Positions 7,553-15,135 of a stretch of 64,000 nt of DNA are shown one piece after another. Every line of letters starts with the position of its first letter. Position 1 is the stretch's first letter. Where the stretch lies: contig NZ_VTQX01000015.1 in NCBI RefSeq assembly GCF_008764295.1, positions 38,071 through 102,070 on the forward strand, read 5' to 3'. A model generated the notes under the pieces. That model did no database searches. It had not been told where the DNA came from and saw only the letters and a list, made by a program, of their open reading frames with translations. A program made the translations under genes and the position numbers. This DNA comes from Bacillus methanolicus. GTDB taxonomy: Bacteria; Bacillota; Bacilli; Bacillales; Cytobacillaceae.

Positions 7553-8569
7553 ATGACAGGGTTAATTTTCATTTTACTATTAGTGCTTTTTCTTCCTTTT
7601 TCGGTAAAAATGATTGAGAAAAATCTTGAGTTTTTTTTATTTTTTATGGGAATCAGTGCCGTGTGGGTAAGCGGAATATGGGAGCCTTCGTTAATCATGA
7701 AAGCAATCAAGGATCCAGTAAAAATTACCACCGCTGTTTTTATTGCTGGACTCCTGTTCAAATGGCTAAAGAATCCATTAGAAAAAATGATTAAAAAAGT
7801 AAGCGAATCGATGCCCTATCCGTTATTTTTTGCTCTTGTTGTCATTGTACTCGGCCTTCTCTCTAGCATCATTACAGCCATAATCGCTTCTCTCGTACTT
7901 GTTATCATCGTGTCTGTGCTCCGTTTACAGAGAACATCTGAAGTGAAACTAGTAATTATTACCTGCTTTTCAATCGGCCTTGGAGCTGCCCTAACGCCAA
8001 TTGGAGAACCATTATCCACGATTATTGTTAGTAAATTAAATGAGGATATGTTCTTTCTATCGAAATTAATCGGCAGAGAAGTGATTCTCGGTATTATCAT
8101 GATGGGGATAATTGCCGCTCTTTTTGTCCATCCACAATTTAAAAAAACTCGACTCGTCTCTGACAATCCGGAAACGTATCGAGAAATTTTCATTCGAACT
8201 GGAAAGATATACGTATTCGTCATGGGTTTGACCTTGCTAGGTGCAGGGTTTCAACCTTTAATTGATGCCTATATTCTAGGACTTCACGAAAACGTTCTGT
8301 ATTGGATCAACATCATCTCATCTGTTTTAGATAACGCTACATTAGCCGCAGCAGAAATCAGTCCATCAATGAGTCATCAAACGATTAAAGCCATTCTTCT
8401 TGGTCTCATTATTAGCGGTGGGATGCTAATCCCGGGTAATATCCCAAATATCATCTCATCTGGGAAGCTTAAGATTACGAGTTCAGAATGGGCAAAATTT
8501 GGCTTGCCTTTCGGGCTTATTACGATGGCGATCTATTTTTTTGCCCTCCTCGGAGACAAGCATTTTTAA
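7553..8569 (+). CDS. DUF1646 family membrane transporter
   Basis: A 338-residue polytopic membrane protein with ten or so hydrophobic segments. It resembles the DUF1646 family, which belongs to the ion-transporter superfamily that includes ArsB and NhaD. The conserved stretch GLGAALTPIGEPLSTIIVSKL (around 143-163) and the second half NIISSVLDNATLAAAEISP and GNIPNIISSGKL show the repeated hairpin-loop design of that superfamily, with a conserved Gly-Glu-Pro and Asn-Ile-Pro-Asn. The substrate is unknown; a cation or anion exchanger is likely. Monocistronic, with its own terminator. Confidence 0.8.
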   Translation: MTGLIFILLLVLFLPFSVKMIEKNLEFFLFFMGISAVWVSGIWEPSLIMKAIKDPVKITTAVFIAGLLFKWLKNPLEKMIKKVSESMPYPLFFALVVIVLGLLSSIITAIIASLVLVIIVSVLRLQRTSEVKLVIITCFSIGLGAALTPIGEPLSTIIVSKLNEDMFFLSKLIGREVILGIIMMGIIAALFVHPQFKKTRLVSDNPETYREIFIRTGKIYVFVMGLTLLGAGFQPLIDAYILGLHENVLYWINIISSVLDNATLAAAEISPSMSHQTIKAILLGLIISGGMLIPGNIPNIISSGKLKITSSEWAKFGLPFGLITMAIYFFALLGDKHF

Positions 8570-8575
8570 ACCTTA

Positions 8576-8604
8576 ATAGGGGGAGTTGTTCTCCCCCTAT
8601 TTTT
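8576..8604 (+). terminator. Terminator of the DUF1646 gene
   Basis: ATAGGGGGAG (8576-8585) pairs with CTCCCCCTAT (8591-8600), followed by TTTT. Confidence 0.85.
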
Positions 8605-9098
8605 CATTTCAAGTTCGGAAATCTCCCTGGCCCCGACAGTAATTCCAATCTTAATACCCATTTAAAATAGGCCAACAAAATGAAAAAAAGGATAGGGTCC
8701 ACTGCTGCCGAATGCCACAATGTCCACCAGCCATTGTAAAAATAACCCCATGGCTCAGGTAATAGCGTCAATGCTTCATAACATAAAATGGCCACTGTCC
8801 ATAAAAAGATATAACGCACTTGCTCCACTCGTTTCTTCCTAAAAGGAAAAAAGCTAAGAAAGAGCATATTTACTGGGGGAATCAGGATTGTATGCGCCAA
8901 TACCCCTCTCCATTCAACCTCTTTTGAAAAATACCAGTAACCATGATATTTATACTCAATCAGCATATCAAACAATCCTTGAAAGGCAATCGTGAAACTC
9001 CAAATATGCAGCGTTTGATTTTGAGTTAAACGGTTGTACTTAAATCCCAAATAATTAAAAATGACAATTGCTATCAATAATCCGATCACGGTCAACAA
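8604..9098 (-). CDS. CBO0543-like membrane protein
   Basis: A 164-residue protein with about five membrane segments, rich in Trp and Tyr. It resembles the CBO0543 family of small Firmicute membrane proteins of unknown function; the LPEPWGYFYNGWWTLWHSAAVDP stretch and the final membrane helix are typical. It starts at TTG 9098 or the next TTG codon, after AAAGG. A relative of the same family lies at 29027-29551. No functional clue from neighbours. Confidence 0.7.
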   Translation of the reverse strand: MLTVIGLLIAIVIFNYLGFKYNRLTQNQTLHIWSFTIAFQGLFDMLIEYKYHGYWYFSKEVEWRGVLAHTILIPPVNMLFLSFFPFRKKRVEQVRYIFLWTVAILCYEALTLLPEPWGYFYNGWWTLWHSAAVDPILFFILLAYFKWVLRLELLSGPGRFPNLK

Positions 9099-9129
9099 AA
9101 CCTTTACTCTTTATTTACAGTTCTTATCC

Positions 9130-9933
9130 TTACTGTCTTAATATTGGCAAAGTACAGCAACGAAAAGAGCCTCCAAACTTAATCATTTCCATGAAATCCA
9201 CTTCAATAACTTCATAACCTCGCAGATTCAGTTCTTTGTTTATATTTTTATTTATCGGAAGGCTAATGATCTTCTTATTTCCTAATGAAAGAATATTTGT
9301 TGCAAGCGTCGCCTGCTCCTCCTCTGAAACAGCAATTAAATCATAGCGTTTTTTCAAATCTTTTATCTTCTCCCCATGTATTTCCTCTGGATAAATGATT
9401 GCCTCGTTAGAAGAGAGAATATTAAAAACACAGTCTAAGTGGAGATAAGCATCGGAAAACGGCACTTCAATGATGTTAAAATTAGGAAGAAAGCTCTGCA
9501 ATTGTCTAGCTGCTTCCGTGTTCGTTCGATTGCTTATCCCTACATACACGGTTTCTCCATCTATCATTACATCTCCGCCTTCAATTTTACCTTTCGCAAT
9601 GGTTTGATAAGGAATAGCTGCTTCTGTAAGCTGCTCCTTTAAATAGTTTTCTTCCCCTTGGCGAATATAATTTTCGATGTTTGCTACAAAAAAGTCTTCT
9701 CCTAAAACAAAGCCTGTATCACGTGTAAAAACTTGCTCTGGAAACTGCTTGACTGCCGGCAATGAAATGACTTCTATGCCGCAAGTCTTCAATGTTGACA
9801 CAAAGTGATGATGCTCCTTTATCGCCAGATCGATACTTACGTTCATTGACTCCGGCTGCATGAGAAACTTTGGCTCGCACACAAGAACTTTTTTTAACGG
9901 ATCATACTCATTAAAACAGCTAATTTTCGACAT
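9130..9933 (-). CDS. Dimethylarginine dimethylaminohydrolase-like amidino hydrolase
   Basis: A 267-residue enzyme of the amidinotransferase/arginine deiminase superfamily, like B. subtilis YkgA. Such enzymes attack a guanidinium carbon through a catalytic cysteine. Visible motifs are FTRDTG (about 70), EGGDV (about 115), the catalytic His in YLHLDCVF (about 164), and the C-terminal GGSFRCCTLP with the nucleophilic Cys. I start it at ATG 9933, after AAAGGAG; the frame is open 16 codons further but without a ribosome site. The substrate could be methylarginine or another guanidino compound. Confidence 0.85.
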   Translation of the reverse strand: MSKISCFNEYDPLKKVLVCEPKFLMQPESMNVSIDLAIKEHHHFVSTLKTCGIEVISLPAVKQFPEQVFTRDTGFVLGEDFFVANIENYIRQGEENYLKEQLTEAAIPYQTIAKGKIEGGDVMIDGETVYVGISNRTNTEAARQLQSFLPNFNIIEVPFSDAYLHLDCVFNILSSNEAIIYPEEIHGEKIKDLKKRYDLIAVSEEEQATLATNILSLGNKKIISLPINKNINKELNLRGYEVIEVDFMEMIKFGGSFRCCTLPILRQ

Positions 9934-10010
9934 AAAAAAACTCCTTTTATCGTTCGTGCTACTAATGTAACCAAACTTCAAAGGAGTTATTAGAAGATTT
10001 TAGGTAAAAA

Positions 10011-11117
10011 TTAATTTGAGCTTTCTTTTTGTGACGTGGAAAAAGGTTGACTGCTGCTACTCTCAGAATCAACATACAATTTTCTACTTGGGATTGAAAG
10101 CAGTACTGATTCTTCTTCAAGAATTTCCAATATAGAAAAGTTAATTTCTTCTTTAACAGCAAGAAACTCTCCCCAAATAGTCGTGTTTGTAAAGAAATAT
10201 AAAAATATCCCCAACCCATTTTCAGTAAACTGATCGAATTTCACAAAAATCGTTTCTTTATGAACACCCTTATGGTTTTCCAAATACGCTTCAATTTTGT
10301 CAACCACTGCTTGAAGCCTTTCTTTTGGGGTATCATGCATAACCCGTAACTGGAACGTAATTTGCCGTTTCCCCATTTCACTCCAGTTCGTAATATTTTC
10401 ATTTGCCAACGTAGCATTCGGAACAGTTACTACCGCTTGAGCAAAGGTTCGCACACGAGTGCTTCGAAAAGTAATTTCCTCAACCGTTCCTTCGACACTT
10501 GGCGTCATAATCCAATCACCAATCGAAAAGGGCTTCTCTGTAATAATCACGATTCCCCCAAATAGGTTGGCAAGAGCATCTTTGGCCGCTAGTGAGAAGG
10601 CTAATCCCCCTAATCCTAAACCAGCCACTAAGCCACTCACCTCGTATTCAAACACTTGAGCAATCATGCTGAAGCTTATAACGACAACTACTACTCGTAT
10701 TGCTTTCGATAAAAATGGGATTAAAATTTCATCTATTTCCATATTGAATTGTTTATTCATTTTTGTAAGTAACAGGGATGAACTTGAGGAGAGATTATAC
10801 AATCCCCAGCTAAAGAAAAAAATGATCGATGCTTTAAAAATTTTTAGAAAAAGACCTTGATCCGCTTTTAAATATGGAAAAACATCAATAGCTATATATG
10901 CTCCCAAAACGAGAAATAACCACTGTATCGGTTTCTCAAACGAAAGGAATACACGGGAGAGAAATTCTGTTGGTGCCTTTTTACTCATTTTCATTAGAAG
11001 AGAAAACACATATTTCGCGAATAGTTTTCTAAAGATTAAAAAGAGCAGAAAGATCCCTATGGAAATGCCTACATCCAATAGAAAATCATATTCCAACAAT
11101 TGTTTCCAACGTATCAT
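10011..11117 (-). CDS. MscS-family mechanosensitive channel
   Basis: A 368-residue membrane protein with four membrane segments (about 15-32, 60-85, 92-110, 135-160) leading into the pore helix VSGLVAGLGLGGLAFSLAAKDALANLFGG, which has the Gly/Ala packing and the following FSIGDWI beta domain of MscS channels. It releases solutes on hypo-osmotic shock. It resembles the B. subtilis YhdY/YkuT branch. The C-terminal tail is serine-rich. The start ATG follows AAGGAAG by seven bases. Single gene. Confidence 0.9.
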   Translation of the reverse strand: MIRWKQLLEYDFLLDVGISIGIFLLFLIFRKLFAKYVFSLLMKMSKKAPTEFLSRVFLSFEKPIQWLFLVLGAYIAIDVFPYLKADQGLFLKIFKASIIFFFSWGLYNLSSSSSLLLTKMNKQFNMEIDEILIPFLSKAIRVVVVVISFSMIAQVFEYEVSGLVAGLGLGGLAFSLAAKDALANLFGGIVIITEKPFSIGDWIMTPSVEGTVEEITFRSTRVRTFAQAVVTVPNATLANENITNWSEMGKRQITFQLRVMHDTPKERLQAVVDKIEAYLENHKGVHKETIFVKFDQFTENGLGIFLYFFTNTTIWGEFLAVKEEINFSILEILEEESVLLSIPSRKLYVDSESSSSQPFSTSQKESSN

Positions 11118-11191
11118 ACATCAACTTCCTTGTCATACTTCTGTTCATCCCATTATTTTAACGTAAACCATCATTGTTGTCGAAAAATAGA

Positions 11192-11845
11192 TCACTTCCA
11201 CTCGTCAATGGAGATCAACTCCGTTGTTGAATCGGCTTCTATCTCAAGATCTGGCGGAATACGTACTAACAAAATCGGACCGTCTATTTGGAATTCAGAA
11301 TTGTACTTTTTATTTCCAGTAAATTGCTCGATCGTAAATTCATTCATGACAATAGACGTTTTCAATTTTTGATATTCCGGATAGACAATCGTAAGCGTCC
11401 CATCTTTCAGTTGAACAGCTGGTAAAACAATTTCTTCTGCAACATCTAGCTTTGCGATCGAAAAGCTACCATACGCAAGAACATCCATTTTCTGATCATC
11501 TTCCGTTTTTCTTTCAATATAAACAGAGGAACTTTCATCACCGTAGGAAGAAGTTACTCTTACCTTCTCTCCTTCTATCGGAAAACTATCTTCCTTAAGA
11601 AGGAGGTTCGAGCCTTTAGCGTAAATTTCTCCACTGTATAGCATCTCATATAGATCATCTCTCGGTCTGTCCGTTATCTCCGGTTCATCTGATTTAATAA
11701 AGAAGGCAGCAACAACAGATAGAAGTAGTACCCCGATATATACAACTAAAAGCCAATGGGTTACTTTCTTTTTAACCCGAACGATAAAAAAGAGCAGCGG
11801 TAGTGCAACTATGACAGCCATTGGGATAAGTGCAGCGAAAGTCAT
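11192..11845 (-). CDS. Hypothetical membrane-anchored protein of the ABC operon
   Basis: A 217-residue protein of no recognised family. Residues 1-20 and 30-50 are hydrophobic (two membrane segments separated by RVKKKVTHW), followed by an extracytoplasmic beta-rich domain with an acidic surface. It is the last gene of the GntR/ATPase/permease operon; its ATG overlaps the TGA that the permease would have without its frameshift (11842-11844), a sign of tight coupling. It is probably an accessory subunit of that transporter. Confidence 0.7.
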   Translation of the reverse strand: MTFAALIPMAVIVALPLLFFIVRVKKKVTHWLLVVYIGVLLLSVVAAFFIKSDEPEITDRPRDDLYEMLYSGEIYAKGSNLLLKEDSFPIEGEKVRVTSSYGDESSSVYIERKTEDDQKMDVLAYGSFSIAKLDVAEEIVLPAVQLKDGTLTIVYPEYQKLKTSIVMNEFTIEQFTGNKKYNSEFQIDGPILLVRIPPDLEIEADSTTELISIDEWK

Positions 11846-11914
11846 CGTCTTACCTCCATTCGATTGAGAATAGCAATTGATGCAAAGAAGAGTACCGCAG
11901 TCGTAATCAACGTC

Positions 11915-12583
11915 TTAATCGCAAACAGGACCATCGATGACTCTAAAAAATAAAATTGAAACAGTATCCAGCAGCATGGCATCTCTTTGCATAAATCCAT
12001 CATAAAACAAGGAACCAATTACAATAACAGGGATTAATAAAGCGAAGCCTTTATGAATTTGAACTAACGTACCGACGAAATAGCCGATCGAGCTAATCCA
12101 AAAAACATAGAGTAAGCTCACTGTTATCCCGATCATCATTTCACTCGTCATAACGGAAGCAATATATAAATCTTCTTTTAAAAGAAAATAGGCGACGGTT
12201 TGGATTAAAAAGCGCGATAGAACGGCAGTAAACGCCCCTAACAAGCTCGCAGAGAGTAAAAAAAGGATGTTGGAGAGACTGCTGCTCATACGATTCGTCA
12301 CAAATGTGAAATCTTGATTTCGATAAGGCTTTGTTGTAATCGTAATCGCCGTTACAAAAATCCAAATAAACGTAAAAATAATCACAAGGTCAGCAGAGTA
12401 AAACTTCAATTCAAAGTGATACCCATCTGAGGTCCCCATTGAAGATGAACCACCGCCAAGAGAAAATAAAAACGCAATAAATTGGATGCCAACGAGGGAA
12501 CTAAATGCATCTATATAAGCTTTCATTTTAAAAGCGTACTGTTTTTTCACCGTTTCCACTAAACTAACGTTCGAAGACATCAT
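11915..12583 (-). CDS. ABC transporter permease, 3' end frameshifted
   Basis: Membrane subunit encoded after the ATPase. As read, the frame gives 222 residues with about five membrane segments and ends abnormally in RVIDGPVCD. Removing one T from the T6 run (plus-strand A6 at 11945-11950) extends the protein by a full membrane segment (MVLFAIKTLITTAVLFFA) to a TGA at 11842-11844 that overlaps the next gene's ATG. So the intact gene is 11842-12583. I start at ATG 12583, four bases after GGGGGA and overlapping the ATPase end by 20 bases. Confidence 0.75.
   Translation of the reverse strand: MMSSNVSLVETVKKQYAFKMKAYIDAFSSLVGIQFIAFLFSLGGGSSSMGTSDGYHFELKFYSADLVIIFTFIWIFVTAITITTKPYRNQDFTFVTNRMSSSLSNILFLLSASLLGAFTAVLSRFLIQTVAYFLLKEDLYIASVMTSEMMIGITVSLLYVFWISSIGYFVGTLVQIHKGFALLIPVIVIGSLFYDGFMQRDAMLLDTVSILFFRVIDGPVCD
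11945..11950. other. Homopolymer frameshift site in ABC permease
   Basis: A6 on the plus strand (T6 in the gene). A one-base deletion restores the family-like C-terminus and the stop/start overlap with the next gene. Confidence 0.7.
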
Positions 12584-13463
12584 CGATTCCCCCTTTCGTA
12601 TCATTCGTGAGATAGACGCATAGATCGCTAGCCTTTACAGGTATAAATTCTACTCCGCCTCTTAGCGCCTCCTCTTTATTCTCTTTTGTAAAATCATCTC
12701 TGACAACAGCGTACAATGTGTCTTTTCCTACTTGGCGCTGAAAGATACAGTTGCGCTCTACAAGCCACTTTTGCACGACAGTAGAAGCTCCTTGAAGAGC
12801 AATTGCCCATTCTTTTAAGTCGGAAATAGACTCATGTAGCAGTGTTTTCCCATTTTTAATAAGCAGCACGTCCTCAAGAATATCCTCAATTTCATTTAAA
12901 TGGTGACTGGAAATTAAAATGGTTCGCGGGTGAGCAAGATAATCCTTCATAAGAGCACGGTAGAAATCCTTTCTTACTGCCTCATCCATTCCTGTTGTAG
13001 GCTCATCTAATATCGTCACTGAACATCTGGAAGCCAGGCCAATGATCATATTAAACGTGCTTGTTCTCCCTTTTGAGAGTGTCTGGTGATAATGACTCGG
13101 ATCAAAACTGAAATATTGTAAAAGACGTTGCGCAAGTTCCATATCCCAATTTGGGTAGAAGCTTTGGGCCACCTCTAGTAATTCATGAAGCTGTAGAGCA
13201 GGCGGGAAAAACATTTGGTCGTCAACTAAGATGGTGTTTGCTGACGTGTAAAGATTATTAAATGGATGCTGTTCGAATACTCTCACTTCACCGGATGTTT
13301 CTTTAATTAAACCAGCAAGTATTTTCACAAGGGTTGTTTTTCCGACCCCATTTCGACCAATCAGCCCTGTAATCTTATTTTCCTCAATGGTAAATGTAAG
13401 TCCGTTAAGGACATTTTTGCGAAAATATGCTTTTGTTAAACCGTTGCATTCAATCACATTCAT
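12564..13463 (-). CDS. ABC transporter ATP-binding protein (YtrB-like)
   Basis: A 299-residue ATPase subunit. Walker A is GRNGVGKTT (about 37-45) and Walker B is TILDEPTTGMD (about 149-159) followed by the H-loop SSHH. The signature is degenerate, LSKGRTSTF instead of LSGGQ. After the nucleotide-binding domain there is an 80-residue C-terminal extension. The order GntR-ATPase-permease, with ATGA overlap to the GntR gene, resembles the B. subtilis ytr locus induced by cell-wall antibiotics. The substrate is unknown. Confidence 0.88.
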   Translation of the reverse strand: MNVIECNGLTKAYFRKNVLNGLTFTIEENKITGLIGRNGVGKTTLVKILAGLIKETSGEVRVFEQHPFNNLYTSANTILVDDQMFFPPALQLHELLEVAQSFYPNWDMELAQRLLQYFSFDPSHYHQTLSKGRTSTFNMIIGLASRCSVTILDEPTTGMDEAVRKDFYRALMKDYLAHPRTILISSHHLNEIEDILEDVLLIKNGKTLLHESISDLKEWAIALQGASTVVQKWLVERNCIFQRQVGKDTLYAVVRDDFTKENKEEALRGGVEFIPVKASDLCVYLTNDTKGGIDDVFER

Positions 13464-13840
13464 TGACTTCCCTCCTTCTTTCGTGCGGCCTTAATCATCT
13501 CTAGTAATTCAGATTCCTTTATACTCAAGCGTTCAGCTTCGAGAACTAGCTCCTGAATAAGCTGCTTTAGCGTACCACTTCTCCGTTTATGCACAATCGC
13601 TTCCTTCGCATTCGTTGCTACAAACATGCCTAACCCCCTCTTTTTATAAAGAATTTGCTCATCTGCTAAAAGGTTGAGCCCTTTTGCTGCCGTAGCTGGA
13701 TTAATCGTGAACATCTCTGCTAGCTGATATTGAGAATACACCTTCTCATCACTTTGAAAGTGACCGTTTAAGATTTCAGTTTCAATCCATTCGGCAATTT
13801 GGACGTATATTGGCTTTGTATCATCTGGGTTTAAAATCAT
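13460..13840 (-). CDS. GntR-family regulator (YtrA subfamily)
   Basis: A 126-residue repressor with an N-terminal winged helix (IYVQIAEWIETEILNGHFQSDEKVYSQYQLAEMFTINPATAAKGLNLL is the HTH region in pieces, residues 10-60) and only a short helical tail, as in YtrA/YhcF. It is the first gene of the ABC operon and overlaps the ATPase by ATGA. A perfect 10-base inverted repeat upstream, sitting on the -10 box, is the likely autoregulatory operator. Confidence 0.9.
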   Translation of the reverse strand: MILNPDDTKPIYVQIAEWIETEILNGHFQSDEKVYSQYQLAEMFTINPATAAKGLNLLADEQILYKKRGLGMFVATNAKEAIVHKRRSGTLKQLIQELVLEAERLSIKESELLEMIKAARKKEGSQ

Positions 13841-13860
13841 GGCCTCCTCCTTTCTAAATT

Positions 13861-13910
13861 AGTACATTACTGATGTAATGTACTATATTATAATTAGCTC
13901 ATTATTTCAA
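13861..13910 (-). promoter_or_regulatory. Promoter and GntR operator of the ABC operon
   Basis: AGTACATTAC (13861-13870) and GTAATGTACT (13875-13884) form a perfect inverted repeat around TGAT. On the minus strand TTGAAA (13905-13910) and TATAGT (13882-13887) make a promoter with a 17-base spacer, so the operator covers the downstream part of the -10 box. Confidence 0.8.
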
Positions 13911-14051
13911 GTGTTTAACGAAAACTAATGATATCTCCTAGTAAGACTGCAAAAATAAACGAGCATCAGATTGGTAAATTTTTTCCTAATGGCTCAATGA
14001 ATCATTTAATGGTACAGTTAGAGGAATACTTAAAAACAAGTAGGTGGACAT

Positions 14052-14429
14052 ATGATCGAAGTTAAAACATCGCCGCTCAGCAATGGAGAATTCAATAGAG
14101 GAGTTTTTGCGACAAGAGATATAAAAAAAGGTACGCTTCTTCATGAAGCACCCGTTATTTCATACCCAAATGATCAGCATGAGCATATCGAAAAAACGCT
14201 TCTTGCCGATTACGCTTTTGAGTATGGAAAAAACCATTCAGCCATTCTGTTAGGTTATGGAATGCTTTTCAATCATTCTTATGAACCGAATGCCATTTAT
14301 GAGATTAATTTTGAAAATCACACTTTTGAGTTCTTTGCTTTTAAAGACATCAAAGCTGGAGATGAAATATTAATTAATTACAACGGTGATGTCGATGACA
14401 AAGAACGATTATGGTTTGATCAAGGCTAA
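14052..14429 (+). CDS. SET-domain protein
   Basis: A 125-residue stand-alone SET domain, the fold of protein lysine methyltransferases using S-adenosylmethionine. It begins with the GRGVFATRDIKKGTLL-type strand (here FNRGVFATRDIKKGT), has the knot motif FNHSYEPNA (NHS, about 74-82) and the C-terminal DIKAGDEILINYNG (catalytic Tyr). No post-SET cysteines are present. Target unknown; bacterial SET proteins may modify ribosomal or nucleoid proteins. The ATG follows AGGTGG. It leads a cluster of three small genes on the same strand. Confidence 0.85.
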   Translation: MIEVKTSPLSNGEFNRGVFATRDIKKGTLLHEAPVISYPNDQHEHIEKTLLADYAFEYGKNHSAILLGYGMLFNHSYEPNAIYEINFENHTFEFFAFKDIKAGDEILINYNGDVDDKERLWFDQG

Positions 14430-14446
14430 AATCTAAAGGAGTAAGT

Positions 14447-14656
14447 ATGACTAAACGATGGACAATTACTGAAATTGATAAATTTGTACAAAATCATTCG
14501 GAAAGTACACTACTTTCGACCGAGTACCATGGTTTTTCACAAAAGTTGCAATTTAAATGTGCCTGTGGCAGCCATTTCGAAAAAACATTTACAAAGTTTA
14601 AAAACAATCATCAGCGGAAATGTGAAATATGCCAACCGCCAAAACCTTCACGCTAA
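14447..14656 (+). CDS. Small zinc-ribbon-like protein
   Basis: A 69-residue protein with Cys pairs FKCACG (about 38-41) and CEICQPP (about 60-63), a four-cysteine zinc-ribbon pattern with the spacing CxC-N18-CxxC. The N-terminal 35 residues form a short alpha/beta region. Similar modules occur as DNA-binding ribbons in restriction-like and homing proteins; here it stands alone, 17 bases after the SET gene and with a GGAG site. Function unknown. Confidence 0.65.
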   Translation: MTKRWTITEIDKFVQNHSESTLLSTEYHGFSQKLQFKCACGSHFEKTFTKFKNNHQRKCEICQPPKPSR

Positions 14657-14677
14657 CAAAAGAATGGAGTTGATTCT

Positions 14678-14818
14678 ATGAGCAAAGGAAAAGGTGGAAC
14701 AGGTCGCGGAACAGGGAAAAAGGGCTGGACTCGCTGGCAGGCTAGTGCAAACAAAACAAAAAGTGCGAAGCCTTATAAAAGTAAAGGAACGAAGATTCGA
14801 AAGGAAAACTCAGAGTAA
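14678..14818 (+). CDS. Small basic conserved protein (46 aa)
   Basis: A 46-residue Gly/Lys-rich protein beginning MSKGKGGTGRGTGKKGW and ending in KIRKENSE. The ATG is seven bases after GGAG, and the frame is clean; an overlapping longer frame at 14694 is a shadow. It looks like a small conserved Bacillus protein that would bind RNA or DNA by charge. It is the third gene of the SET cluster, and the promoter of the ABC-F leader lies just behind it. Confidence 0.6.
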   Translation: MSKGKGGTGRGTGKKGWTRWQASANKTKSAKPYKSKGTKIRKENSE

Positions 14819-14847
14819 ACCGTTATCACATAAAAGACAAATTCCGT

Positions 14848-14876
14848 TTGACATCAATTCAAAAATCAATTATTTT
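14848..14876 (+). promoter_or_regulatory. Promoter of the ABC-F leader
   Basis: TTGACA (14848-14853) and TATTTT (14871-14876) are separated by 17 bases. Transcription would start near 14883, some 30 bases before the leader ORF. Confidence 0.7.
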
Positions 14877-14911
14877 TAAAGTACTAATAACGAGAGGGTG
14901 ACCCAATAAAC

Positions 14912-14923
14912 ATGAAGTTCTAA
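14912..14923 (+). CDS. Three-codon leader ORF (MKF)
   Basis: ATG AAG TTC stop, preceded by GAGAGGGTG. The stop codon lies inside the anti-antiterminator arm. The role would be ribosome-mediated sensing of translation inhibitors; a three-residue leader ORF has been described for the related Listeria gene lmo0919. Confidence 0.6.
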   Translation: MKF

Positions 14924-15069
14924 TCCTATTTTTCGAAAAGACGAATTGAAGGTTTCAAAAAACACAGCTGACTCGGCTGCTTTTTGTGTTGTCTTCAATT
15001 TAGATTTTCAGAATAGGATTGGTTTTCCTGTTGTTGTCCTCACAACGACAACTTCTTTGCGCAGCCATG

Positions 15070-15102
15070 CGCCTCCTATTCTGAATATAGGAGGCGTTTT
15101 TT
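15070..15102 (+). terminator. Leader terminator of the ABC-F gene
   Basis: Ten-pair GC-rich stem with a 7-base loop and six T residues, 34 bases before the ABC-F start codon; its left arm is also part of the antiterminator. Confidence 0.85.
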
Positions 15103-15135
15103 GTCTCCTCATACTTTTGCAATGGAGATGATCGT

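Larger units (their letters stand above)
14883..15102 (+). promoter_or_regulatory. Three-state attenuator leader of the ABC-F gene
   Basis: Three pairings share sequence. Anti-antiterminator: AATCCTATT (14922-14930), at the stop of the leader ORF, with AATAGGATT (15012-15020). Antiterminator: TCAGAATAGGA (15008-15018) with TCCTATTCTGA (15074-15084), 11 perfect pairs. Terminator: CGCCTCCTAT (15070-15079) with ATAGGAGGCG (15087-15096) plus T6. A middle hairpin AATTGAAG/CTTCAATT (14944-15000) brings the arms together. A ribosome stalled on the leader ORF would block the first pairing and allow readthrough. Confidence 0.85.

Noticed and set aside
14694..14879. Frame of 61 codons overlapping the 46-residue basic protein
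   Set aside because: The alternative frame at 14678-14818 has a proper ribosome site and a low-complexity basic composition typical of small conserved proteins; the longer one runs into the ABC-F promoter.
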